From Bdellovibrionales bacterium RIFOXYD12_FULL_39_22 (GTDB lineage Bacteria; Bdellovibrionota; Bacteriovoracia; Bacteriovoracales; Bacteriovoracaceae), in the NCBI GenBank assembly GCA_001770205.1, contig MEQL01000049.1, positions 19,446 through 83,445 on the forward strand: a DNA stretch of 64,000 nucleotides, in the 5' to 3' direction. The notes below the pieces were generated by a model. The model was not told where the DNA came from. It saw nothing but the letters and a program-made list of their open reading frames with translations, and did not search any database. Below are positions 35,504 through 43,395 of this stretch, one piece after another (within the stretch, counting starts at the first letter, position 1; each line of letters starts with the position of its first letter). The position numbers and the translations under genes are program-made.

Positions 35504-36172
35504 TTACTCTCTTAGTTGATTGATTTTTTTCTGATAGTTATTATTTTCTACTCTAAATACAAAAGATCCGGCCACAAAATTATCCACTCCCAAGGCCGTC
35601 AGTTGCTTAGCATTGATCTCGGAAATTCCGCCATCAATTTGGATGGAAAAATTTAATTTCCTCTCCTGGCGAATTTTATTCAGTTCTTTCAATTTATCAA
35701 ACGCCTCCGGCAAAAAAGACTGGCCACCAAATCCCGGTTCAACTGACATTAATAAAAAAAGATTGATTTTTTCTAAAACGGCCATAGGAATTGTTTGCAA
35801 ATCCGTTTTAGGCCTAATAGAGATCCCCACTGACGGGTAATACTTCTTGGCCTGCTCAATCATTGCTTTTGCTTGCTGCTCATTTTTACATGCTTCATAG
35901 TGAAAAGTTAAATTGTGAATTTTATTTTTGGCCAAAGTTTCAAAATAAAACTCCGGATTAGTTACCATCAAATGTGCATCCAGTGGATGCTTAGCAATTG
36001 AAGCAATCTTGGCAATGATGGGATGGCCAAACGTAAGATTAGGAACAAAATGTCCATCCATAATATCAAGATGGTACCAAATGTTTTCAATCTTATTTAA
36101 TATTTTTATCTCTCGCTCAATATTTAAAAAATCGCAAGAGAGAAGACTGGGAGAAACAATGACTTTGCTCAT
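35504..36172 (-). CDS. rpe: Ribulose-phosphate 3-epimerase
   Basis: This 222-residue TIM-barrel enzyme has the family motifs SPSLLSCDF, HLDIMDGHFVPNLTFG, HLMVTNP, MSVEPGFGGQSF and QIDGGISEINA. It interconverts ribulose-5-phosphate and xylulose-5-phosphate in the pentose phosphate pathway, with the two Asp (in MDG and DGG) as acid-base pair and metal ligands. It lies 25 nt after fmt on the same strand. Confidence 0.97.
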   Translation of the reverse strand: MSKVIVSPSLLSCDFLNIEREIKILNKIENIWYHLDIMDGHFVPNLTFGHPIIAKIASIAKHPLDAHLMVTNPEFYFETLAKNKIHNLTFHYEACKNEQQAKAMIEQAKKYYPSVGISIRPKTDLQTIPMAVLEKINLFLLMSVEPGFGGQSFLPEAFDKLKELNKIRQERKLNFSIQIDGGISEINAKQLTALGVDNFVAGSFVFRVENNNYQKKINQLRE

Positions 36173-36197
36173 AAAAATCGTCCTTTCCTATAGTACT

Positions 36198-37169
36198 CTA
36201 CTCTTTGAGCGGTGTAAGAACAATCATCTCTGGAGAACTTTGGTATTTATTTTTCAAAGCAACTACCAACTCTTGATCACCAGAAATTTTTTTGCCCTCT
36301 AGTTGAATTTCGCGCAAGCGTAGCGCTCCGTCACTACAACCAACGAGCAAAGTTCCAAAATCTAAGAAAATTTTTCCCGGAGATAATGCCATTTTCTCCT
36401 CAGTAACATCAAAAATTTTTAATCGCTGTCCAGCAATGAAACAAAAAATTCCCGGCCATGGGTAATAGGCCTTTAACATTCGTTCAATCTTTTGACGTGA
36501 ACAGGTGACAAAATCAACATATCCATCATTTTTTTTTATAGTCGGTGCATACGAAGCAAGGCCATGATCTTGTGGAGTATAAATTATTTCTCCGGATGAT
36601 AACTGAGTAATAAATTTTTCACACCCTTTTGCTGCTTCTATTTTAAGTTTATTAAAAAGAGTTTCGCTATTTTCTTCTTTTGAAATCTCAACACTATGCC
36701 CATAAACTAAATCACCGGCATCCATCTCTTTTACCATCTTTTGGATAGAAACTCCGGTGGATTGTTCCCCCGCAAGAAGAGCATATTGAATTGGTGCCGC
36801 ACCTCGATATTTAGGTAAAAGAGATGTGTGAATATTAAAAGCTCCAATGGCCGGAATCTTCAGAAGCTTTTCAGATAAAAATTGAGCAAAGGCCAAGACA
36901 ATAAATAGATCTACCTTTTCTTGGACAAATTCGGCCAAAAGGGATTCTTCTTTGTTGATATTTGCCGTCTGACAAAGAGAAATATGTCTGTTTTTAGCAC
37001 AAACCGCAACGGGAGGAGGAGAGAGGTGTTGGCCACGTCCGGCCGGCCGGTCCGGCATCGTAACAACTTTTATTAAATCAATCTCAGGATTTTGTGCCAA
37101 CATTTCCAACGTCGGAATTGAAAAATCAGGAGTGCCAAAAAAAACTGTCTTGAACTTTCGTTCTGTCAC
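36198..37169 (-). CDS. fmt: Methionyl-tRNA formyltransferase
   Basis: This 323-residue protein starts at GTG. The N-terminal Rossmann-like part begins VFFGTPDFS, and the catalytic motif is FNIHTSLLPKYRGAAPIQYAL with the Asn-His pair. EMDAGDLVY and a C-terminal tRNA-binding domain follow. It formylates Met-tRNA-fMet, whose gene is at 13.5 kb, using 10-formyl-THF. It follows def by 10 nt, the standard def-fmt pairing. Confidence 0.97.
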   Translation of the reverse strand: MTERKFKTVFFGTPDFSIPTLEMLAQNPEIDLIKVVTMPDRPAGRGQHLSPPPVAVCAKNRHISLCQTANINKEESLLAEFVQEKVDLFIVLAFAQFLSEKLLKIPAIGAFNIHTSLLPKYRGAAPIQYALLAGEQSTGVSIQKMVKEMDAGDLVYGHSVEISKEENSETLFNKLKIEAAKGCEKFITQLSSGEIIYTPQDHGLASYAPTIKKNDGYVDFVTCSRQKIERMLKAYYPWPGIFCFIAGQRLKIFDVTEEKMALSPGKIFLDFGTLLVGCSDGALRLREIQLEGKKISGDQELVVALKNKYQSSPEMIVLTPLKE

Positions 37170-37179
37170 TTTTGCGCTC

Positions 37180-37782
37180 CTATTCTTCTTTTTGTTCTTC
37201 TCGCTTGATCTCTTTTAAAATTTTCTTTTTGATCATATTGCGCTTTAGTAATGATAGTCTTTCTAAAAAAACAATTCCATCCAGGTGGTCTGTCTCGTGC
37301 TGAATAACTACCGCCAATGTTCCCGTCGCATCTAGCGTCTGGCGCTTTCCTTCCAAATCAGAATATTCAACCGTAATGTTTTCTGCTCGCTTAACTTCTT
37401 CGTAAACGCCTGGAACACTAAGACAGCCTTCTTCATAAAGAAGTTCGCCATCTTTTTTTAAAATTATTGGATTAATAAAAACCTTAGGAGAAAAATTAGA
37501 AAGAGAAATTTCTTCTTCTCCGTCAGCATTCATTATTTTTTCTCGATTGTAATCAACGTCCGCCACAAAAAGACGAATACCCCGGCCAACCTGTGGAGCG
37601 GCCAATCCAATACCCGGCGCATGATACATAGTCGTCAACATATCGTCACAAAGTGCTTTCAATGAAGAGTCAAAAAGTGTAACTGATACTGCTTTTTTAG
37701 TCAGAACTGGGGCCGGCCAAGTAAAGACTTTTAGTTGCCTTCCACTTGGCGTATAGTTGTTATTAGCGTTTGAATCAGACAT
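37180..37782 (-). CDS. def: Peptide deformylase
   Basis: This 200-residue metalloenzyme has all three motifs: GIGLAAPQ, EEGCLSVPG and QHETDHLDG, which together supply the metal-binding Cys and two His and the catalytic Glu. It removes the N-formyl group from nascent proteins. About 15 extra residues precede the usual start (Asn-rich) and a Lys/Glu-rich tail follows. An insertion containing NADGEEEISLSNFS lies between the first two motifs. Confidence 0.97.
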   Translation of the reverse strand: MSDSNANNNYTPSGRQLKVFTWPAPVLTKKAVSVTLFDSSLKALCDDMLTTMYHAPGIGLAAPQVGRGIRLFVADVDYNREKIMNADGEEEISLSNFSPKVFINPIILKKDGELLYEEGCLSVPGVYEEVKRAENITVEYSDLEGKRQTLDATGTLAVVIQHETDHLDGIVFLERLSLLKRNMIKKKILKEIKREEQKEE

Positions 37783-37814
37783 AATTTTTTATAGCATGGG
37801 CAAAACAATAGAGT

Positions 37815-39437
37815 CTAGTCAAAACTCTTTTTTCCCGCTTTGATGGCCACCAAATTATAAGTAAGAGCAGAAAAATTTTTATTTTCGATAGTAAAGATCA
37901 GGTCGTTTAATTTAATTCGCCTCTTCCAGACTGGCCATTGGGCCAAAAGTTCTGTACTCCCCGCTATCTGTGCTCGTTTTCTTTCCAAAAGTCGCTCCGG
38001 CAAAATTACGATGCTATTAGCATCTTTGATAGAAAAATAAATCTTTTTAAAAGATATTGGTGTGATTTCTTTTCCTATTGCCTCTGCCAGGAAATAGGGC
38101 CTCTTCATTGTGGAATAGATGACGTAGTGGCGTAATTTTGCGGCCAGACTCTCTGGAATTTCCGGTCTATAAAAGCGAGGCAAAATTAATATCCACAGAG
38201 CTGCAAATATTATAAAAAAAGATGGGACTACTTTTGCTAAGGGCCCTGGGTGAAAAATTATCCAAAAGGAAAAATAGAGAACAATTGAAAGTCCTACGAC
38301 ATATTGAATATAATTTATCGTGGAACTATTTAGCTCGGGAAAACTTATTACATAAAGGCCAATAGGTAGAATAAATAGCAAGAAGGTGGTCAACAAAAGT
38401 GCCGTATTGCGTATACGTTTTTGTAAAATAAGAGGATCTAGCGCTTGCGCTGTTGCGATAATTAATATTAAAAAAAAGGGCAGGGAAGGCATCGCATAGT
38501 GGTGTGATCGCTGAGATGGAATTAACCATAACGTAAAAAAAACAACAAACGCTATAAATATAAATTGCGTTTGTGCGAAATTTTTTTGCCATTTAAGCTT
38601 GCCGAGGACAAGCGGAAACCACGGGAGTGAGAAAAACACAATTCCCTGAAATAGAGAAGAGAGTGGATAAGACTTGGTAGAAAACTTTCCTAAATTTTCC
38701 CGTAGAAAAAAATAATTTATAAATTCCCATCCAAAGCGCCAAGACATATAAAAATACCAAAGCGATGAAAGTAAAGTTCCGACAATTATCCAACGAAAAA
38801 ATTTGGGCCAGGCACTTTCCTGATATTTTATTCTGCGCCAAAGAAGGAAAATAAAAATTGAAAGAGCACTCATTACTATGGCCACCGGCCCCTTCACTAA
38901 GGCGGCGGCGGCCAGGAGTATCATCGAAAAATATTCTTGCCGCTTACCATCCTGGTAGAGGGAATCAAAAAAAGATAATACAGCGGCGGTTGACAGGATA
39001 GTAAGGGGAAGCTCCATCATGTATATGCGAGAGTACTTATTAAAACCGACAGTAGCAGCAAAGAAAAAGATTGTGATAAAACGTTCAAGTTTAAAATGAC
39101 GCTCTACCCAGCCTGCAATATAAAAAATCCCAAAAACCGAAAGCAGCGCGATGGCCGCCCTGGCCGTCCACAGGGCACTAGTTTGAAAAATAAAATAAAA
39201 GGGGAATCCCAGCCAAAAATGTAACGGTGGTTTAGACCAATGATTTTCTCCATAGACTATTGGCGAAAAGAAATTCCCCGTCTGATACATCTCCTTACCA
39301 ATTTGTAAATAAAAGCTTTCAGTTCCTTGGCGAAGTGCATTCAAATTGCCAATATCCCAGAGAAAATAGATCAACACTAAAAAGGCCGCCCAGAGGCCAG
39401 AATATTTGCTGAAAAATTTGAAATGGTTTGGTGTCAT
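37815..39437 (-). CDS. ArnT/PMT-like glycosyltransferase (GT83-type)
   Basis: This 540-residue polytopic protein starts at the ATG at 39437, with GAGAG just upstream. Around a dozen hydrophobic segments fill residues 15-410. A soluble C-terminal periplasmic domain follows. The first periplasmic loop has RQGTESFYLQIGKEM and NHWSKPPLHFW, the acidic residue and KPP motif seen in lipid-linked sugar transferases such as ArnT and dolichyl-phosphate mannosyltransferases. It probably moves a sugar from undecaprenyl phosphate to lipid A or another periplasmic acceptor. Its neighbour, an LptF/G permease, supports an LPS role; the sugar is unknown. Confidence 0.85.
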   Translation of the reverse strand: MTPNHFKFFSKYSGLWAAFLVLIYFLWDIGNLNALRQGTESFYLQIGKEMYQTGNFFSPIVYGENHWSKPPLHFWLGFPFYFIFQTSALWTARAAIALLSVFGIFYIAGWVERHFKLERFITIFFFAATVGFNKYSRIYMMELPLTILSTAAVLSFFDSLYQDGKRQEYFSMILLAAAALVKGPVAIVMSALSIFIFLLWRRIKYQESAWPKFFRWIIVGTLLSSLWYFYMSWRFGWEFINYFFLRENLGKFSTKSYPLSSLFQGIVFFSLPWFPLVLGKLKWQKNFAQTQFIFIAFVVFFTLWLIPSQRSHHYAMPSLPFFLILIIATAQALDPLILQKRIRNTALLLTTFLLFILPIGLYVISFPELNSSTINYIQYVVGLSIVLYFSFWIIFHPGPLAKVVPSFFIIFAALWILILPRFYRPEIPESLAAKLRHYVIYSTMKRPYFLAEAIGKEITPISFKKIYFSIKDANSIVILPERLLERKRAQIAGSTELLAQWPVWKRRIKLNDLIFTIENKNFSALTYNLVAIKAGKKSFD

Positions 39438-39454
39438 CAAATCTCTCTAGGTGC

Positions 39455-40567
39455 TCAGCGTAATTTGCGGTTAAAAAAGAAAAAATAAGTAAGAAAAAGC
39501 GTAAAAGCAAGGGGGATGACAAAAATTGCTATATGTGCCTCAATCTTGGCATTTTTACCAATCTCTTGAAAATATGAATTACCCAACCAATAAAAAAGAG
39601 TAAAAACAAAAACGAAAATCGCACTTTTTCCAAAAGAACTATTTCTTCGTCCGGGATTAAAAAGACTGGTAGAGGCAACTACTGCCAAAATTATACAAAT
39701 AAATGCGTTAGCATACGTTTGTAAGTAATCAACTTCGTACTCCGCTGCATTAATTCCAGATCTTTTTAGACGTGCCACGTAACTGCCTAATTCAAAAACA
39801 TTTAAAGTAGTAATATCAGAATCGATACGCTTGAAATCATCGGGTGTTTCATCTAAAGAAACGGCCACTGTTTCGGCAAAAATTTCGCGCGGAAAATCTG
39901 CAGTCTCCAACAGATCTATTGTTGTGGCATTTTTTAGATCCCAGATATTTTTGCTTCTATAAATGGCCTTTTCCGCATCTATCTGTTTAGTTACTTTGTA
40001 ATTGTCATTGAAAAAGTAGATGGATAAGTTATTAAGCGTATTGGCCTGCTTATCTATAGTGGAAAATGCAAAATAATAATTAAGACTCTTATACCAGATA
40101 TTCCCTCTTCCCCCACGAATAGTGCTAGTCTTCAACCCCTTTCCTTTTAAATTTCTAAATTTTTCATCGCCATCAGGAATAAGAAATTCTCTATACCGCT
40201 TAGAGAAGGGAACAACATATCCAGAAACAAAAAATTGCAATCCTCCTACAAAAAAGGAACAAAAAATTATAGTTGTAACAAACTGTCGTCGAGAAAATCC
40301 TCCGGCAAAGATAGCAGTAAGCTCATTGCGATTTTTTAACTTATTTATACTAAACAGGGAAGCAACCAAACAAGAGATTGGTAAAACTTGGGTGATAAAT
40401 CCCGGAAGTTCAATTAAATAGTTTAAAAAAACTTCCTGTGTAGTTACGTTGGTGCGCATCATGCCGCCTAATAAATTTCCCACCGATAAGATTAAAAAAA
40501 GAATAAATGCGGCCGCAAAAAAAATTTTAAACCACTCCAAGACAATAAGACGTTTAATAATACCCAT
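39455..40567 (-). CDS. LptF/LptG-type LPS export permease
   Basis: This protein of about 370 residues (ATG at 40567; a GTG five codons upstream is possible) has the YjgP/YjgQ layout: two N-terminal transmembrane helices, a third with PGFITQVLPISCLVASLFS, a periplasmic beta-jellyroll, and three C-terminal helices. KLKNRNELTAIFAGGFSRRQF is the conserved cytoplasmic coupling loop that contacts LptB. It extracts LPS from the inner membrane with LptB and its partner. Only one member of the F/G pair is in the window, so F or G cannot be decided. Confidence 0.93.
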   Translation of the reverse strand: MGIIKRLIVLEWFKIFFAAAFILFLILSVGNLLGGMMRTNVTTQEVFLNYLIELPGFITQVLPISCLVASLFSINKLKNRNELTAIFAGGFSRRQFVTTIIFCSFFVGGLQFFVSGYVVPFSKRYREFLIPDGDEKFRNLKGKGLKTSTIRGGRGNIWYKSLNYYFAFSTIDKQANTLNNLSIYFFNDNYKVTKQIDAEKAIYRSKNIWDLKNATTIDLLETADFPREIFAETVAVSLDETPDDFKRIDSDITTLNVFELGSYVARLKRSGINAAEYEVDYLQTYANAFICIILAVVASTSLFNPGRRNSSFGKSAIFVFVFTLFYWLGNSYFQEIGKNAKIEAHIAIFVIPLAFTLFLTYFFFFNRKLR

Positions 40568-40568
40568 A

Positions 40569-41300
40569 CTACTTGCCACCACTCCGCACGAAACGGTGCG
40601 CTTTCGCCAATCCTGACAAAATCGGGCGAAGTGTTGCCGTAATAATTATATTTAAAATTTTTGATTTTCCACAAAGGCGAAGAAATAATGGAGATAAGTA
40701 ATTGTAATAGACTTCTACAAAAATAAATCCAGGCCTATATGTAACAATTTCTTCTTTAAAATTTCGCAGCTCTTCTACCACCGGATGGCCTTCATCACCA
40801 AAACAGTGAGTGGCCACAAAACATGATTTTGAATCAACCTGAATCTGCTCATATGCCGCTTGAAAAAGCTTGGGATTGTAGGCCATTTTTTTATTAATAA
40901 ACTTTTTTAACATTTTTGAATTGATGTATTGAAATTTAAAGCCTAGAGAGAATTTTACAAATTGATCTAAACATCGTTTTGTTTCCGCCTGTAGTCTACT
41001 ACTTCGATCATAGGCCTTGGCCAAGCCCCAGTAAACCTGACTTATCATTAGAATTTCGGCCATCTCTTTTTCCAAATTAAAAAGTGATGGTTTAAGTTCT
41101 GCCTCTTTTGTTCTATAAAATTTTGCCAAGATATTCAAATAATCCAAATATCCTTCTACCGCCTTGGGAATGTTGTCTTGCTGGTTGTGTTGTTGGGCCA
41201 ATCGCAAAGTTTGTAATCTTTTGCGATAAAGTGCCATGACCGCATCTGATCGTCGCTCTTCCGGCCTATCACCATTTTTTTTCTCATCCTTTTTGGCCAT
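40569..41300 (-). CDS. CFI-box-like domain protein
   Basis: This 243-residue protein has a charged helical N-terminal half (1-150), possibly TPR-like. A motif follows at about residue 162: CFVATHCFGDEGHPVVEELRNF, and later GFIFVEVYYNYLSPLF. The pattern C-F-(I/V)-A-T, then H-P-x-V, L-R-x-F and Y-Y-x-x-S-P is seen in many uncharacterised bacterial proteins annotated as CFI-box domain proteins. A weak hydrophobic region near the C-terminus may associate with membrane. Its stop is 1 nt before the lptF/G start and it follows the outer-membrane protein by 2 nt, so a role in envelope assembly is plausible but unproven. Confidence 0.65.
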   Translation of the reverse strand: MAKKDEKKNGDRPEERRSDAVMALYRKRLQTLRLAQQHNQQDNIPKAVEGYLDYLNILAKFYRTKEAELKPSLFNLEKEMAEILMISQVYWGLAKAYDRSSRLQAETKRCLDQFVKFSLGFKFQYINSKMLKKFINKKMAYNPKLFQAAYEQIQVDSKSCFVATHCFGDEGHPVVEELRNFKEEIVTYRPGFIFVEVYYNYLSPLFLRLCGKSKILNIIITATLRPILSGLAKAHRFVRSGGK

Positions 41301-41302
41301 AA

Positions 41303-42217
41303 TTAAAATCTCATCGAAATAGAAAAAGCAGTTTCTTGTAGATCCATTTTTTCACTATCAACTTTTGTGCTTTCAGTAAAAGTGCTATTTTTCATTGATA
41401 ACTCTAGAACTAATCTTGGCTGCACCCAGCCAACGCCAACACCATTTCCCGAAGATGAGTCGCGCCTATTGTTAAACATTCCAAAACGAAGAAAGAAGTC
41501 CGAAAAAATTTTAAACTGAATAGCGGCAGCAGCAAATGCACTGTTTTTGAAATTTTGTGAATAATCTGCTCCACCATCTAACATCAAGGAAATAAAACCC
41601 GCATAAAGATACTGCACACCAACTGCCGCAAAACGGTCTCCTGGGCGCTCTTTAAACGGATCTACCAATAACAATCCCAGAGATAGCGCATCAGATACAA
41701 CATGTGTTATTCCAAAAGTAAATTGCTTATAAGTTTGCTTGGTGATGTTATCAGCGCTATCTTCTCGATTTCTTTCCTTAGTAACTTTATAAGCAACACC
41801 AAAAGCAGATTGAGGAGAAAAATTGGCCGCAACTGAAAGTGCATAACGTTCTCTTTGACTAAAATCAAAAATATTTTTTTGATAACTTGCAGAACCTTTT
41901 AATGCACTACTTGCATCAGAAATAATAAACGCACTCTGTTCGGGATCTGGAGGATTTGAAGTAAAACGAGTTTCATCGCGATTAGCGAAAGAGGCGGAAC
42001 TTGCCTGATAATACAGTGAGGTGACATTAAAAAAAGCAATAGGTGCAGGATTCAAAATTGTTGCCTCATCCATTAAAATTGAGCCAACCCCGGCCCCTGC
42101 AGTAGATTTTAGCCTAGTTGTCTCATCGTTATAATAGGTGACTGCAAAGGACAAGTTTGTTGTTGTAGAAATAATTGTTAATACAAAAAATAAAAGGTAT
42201 ATTTTCTTACTATACAT
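41303..42217 (-). CDS. Predicted outer-membrane beta-barrel protein
   Basis: This 304-residue protein has a signal peptide (about 1-25, NLSFA). The mature start is GAGVGSILMDEATILNPAPIAFFN, the 'G-x-G... NPA' pattern of FadL/UPF0164-like barrels. Amphipathic strands follow to the terminal SISMRF. It heads the minus-strand run that continues into lptF/G. The substrate is unknown. It belongs to the same broad barrel type as cassette gene B but is not a close relative. Confidence 0.75.
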   Translation of the reverse strand: MYSKKIYLLFFVLTIISTTTNLSFAVTYYNDETTRLKSTAGAGVGSILMDEATILNPAPIAFFNVTSLYYQASSASFANRDETRFTSNPPDPEQSAFIISDASSALKGSASYQKNIFDFSQRERYALSVAANFSPQSAFGVAYKVTKERNREDSADNITKQTYKQFTFGITHVVSDALSLGLLLVDPFKERPGDRFAAVGVQYLYAGFISLMLDGGADYSQNFKNSAFAAAAIQFKIFSDFFLRFGMFNNRRDSSSGNGVGVGWVQPRLVLELSMKNSTFTESTKVDSEKMDLQETAFSISMRF

Positions 42218-42277
42218 GCTAATAATCGCCTCTATATTTAGGACAAACTAATCCGACGTTTATTTTAAGGGTTGAAA

Positions 42278-43375
42278 ATGAAAATAGAAAGTTTATTTCA
42301 CAAAAAATTACTTAAAAGTTCCCTCATCACCATTTTATTTCTATCCAAGCTGTCTCTTTGGGCGGCAATCCCTACCGTCGACGCTCTTTTTAGAAACAGC
42401 AACAATGCCGATCTGACAGGTAATTTAGTCAAGGCAAAACTCATTATTCGAGAGGCCAAGGAGAGCGAGACTGCCGGATCCGCAATGTCAAACGAAACGA
42501 CAGCATCTGGCAGTGCCAGCGTCACTTCAAATGCCTCTTCCTTAGCAACAACTCCGTATTATTTTGAATTTATTTTTTCTGTTGCCGAGGGACGAATGGA
42601 AGTTTTACAGTTGGAATTTAGTCGCCCCTCGATGGAAAGTCGCTCTCTAAAAAAAGTCACCTACCTTCCCAACTTGCTCAAACGAATTAAAGAAGATGAT
42701 CAAATTGTTAGCAGCTCATTTTACTCACTTTTAATGTCACTGGCGCTAAACGATTCTTCGGGGATGATGGCAACCATTTCTAAAATTCTACCTGGCCAGC
42801 AAAATAATCGACAATTATTAAATGAGAAAAAAGTCGAACTCTTAAAAAAATACCAGTCCTACTTAAGCGCCATTAAAAATGACCCTTCCAAAGAAGCAGA
42901 TTTGCCCAACCCTATGCGCCCAGAAAATCCAGAAGAAATGGAGACGGTAAAATCTATTCTTAAAGAAAATATGTATCTAACGGAAAGCAGCGTCAAAACC
43001 GTAAAATCTGATGACCAATTCTTTTGGCAAATAAGTGCAGAAGGACTTTCTGCTCTTTTTTATCAAGACACTCACCGCTTAAGAGCGTTCTCTGCCTCTT
43101 TAAATTCTAAAAGTGTTATCATCGATTGTGGAGAATACACGCTTTTTGACACTATTCACGAAATGCCAAAAATTATTTTAATTACAAAGGTAGACGAGAA
43201 TCGCAAAGTAGAAATTTCTATTAATTCCTTAAGTAACTCTACAGATAAAAATAAAAAATTTTATGATCGATACAAAGAATATAAGGAACTAGAAGATAAA
43301 TTACTCAATCCAAAAGGACATAGGCCCATACAAGAAGATATCGATCGATCTCTTTTGGAAAATTTAATTTATTAG
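42278..43375 (+). CDS. Secreted protein, unknown
   Basis: This 365-residue protein starts at the ATG 7 nt after AAGGG; a TTG two codons upstream is less likely. The signal peptide ends near LSLWA (about residue 29). A Ser/Ala/Thr-rich linker (about 70-90) follows. Two mixed alpha/beta parts come next and the C-terminus is charged. No family is recognised, although the strand-rich portions around 90-125 and 245-310 recall periplasmic lipoprotein-carrier folds. It precedes priA by 20 nt and may share its transcript. Confidence 0.68.
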   Translation: MKIESLFHKKLLKSSLITILFLSKLSLWAAIPTVDALFRNSNNADLTGNLVKAKLIIREAKESETAGSAMSNETTASGSASVTSNASSLATTPYYFEFIFSVAEGRMEVLQLEFSRPSMESRSLKKVTYLPNLLKRIKEDDQIVSSSFYSLLMSLALNDSSGMMATISKILPGQQNNRQLLNEKKVELLKKYQSYLSAIKNDPSKEADLPNPMRPENPEEMETVKSILKENMYLTESSVKTVKSDDQFFWQISAEGLSALFYQDTHRLRAFSASLNSKSVIIDCGEYTLFDTIHEMPKIILITKVDENRKVEISINSLSNSTDKNKKFYDRYKEYKELEDKLLNPKGHRPIQEDIDRSLLENLIY

Positions 43376-43395
43376 AGCTGCTTTGGAGAGAACGA

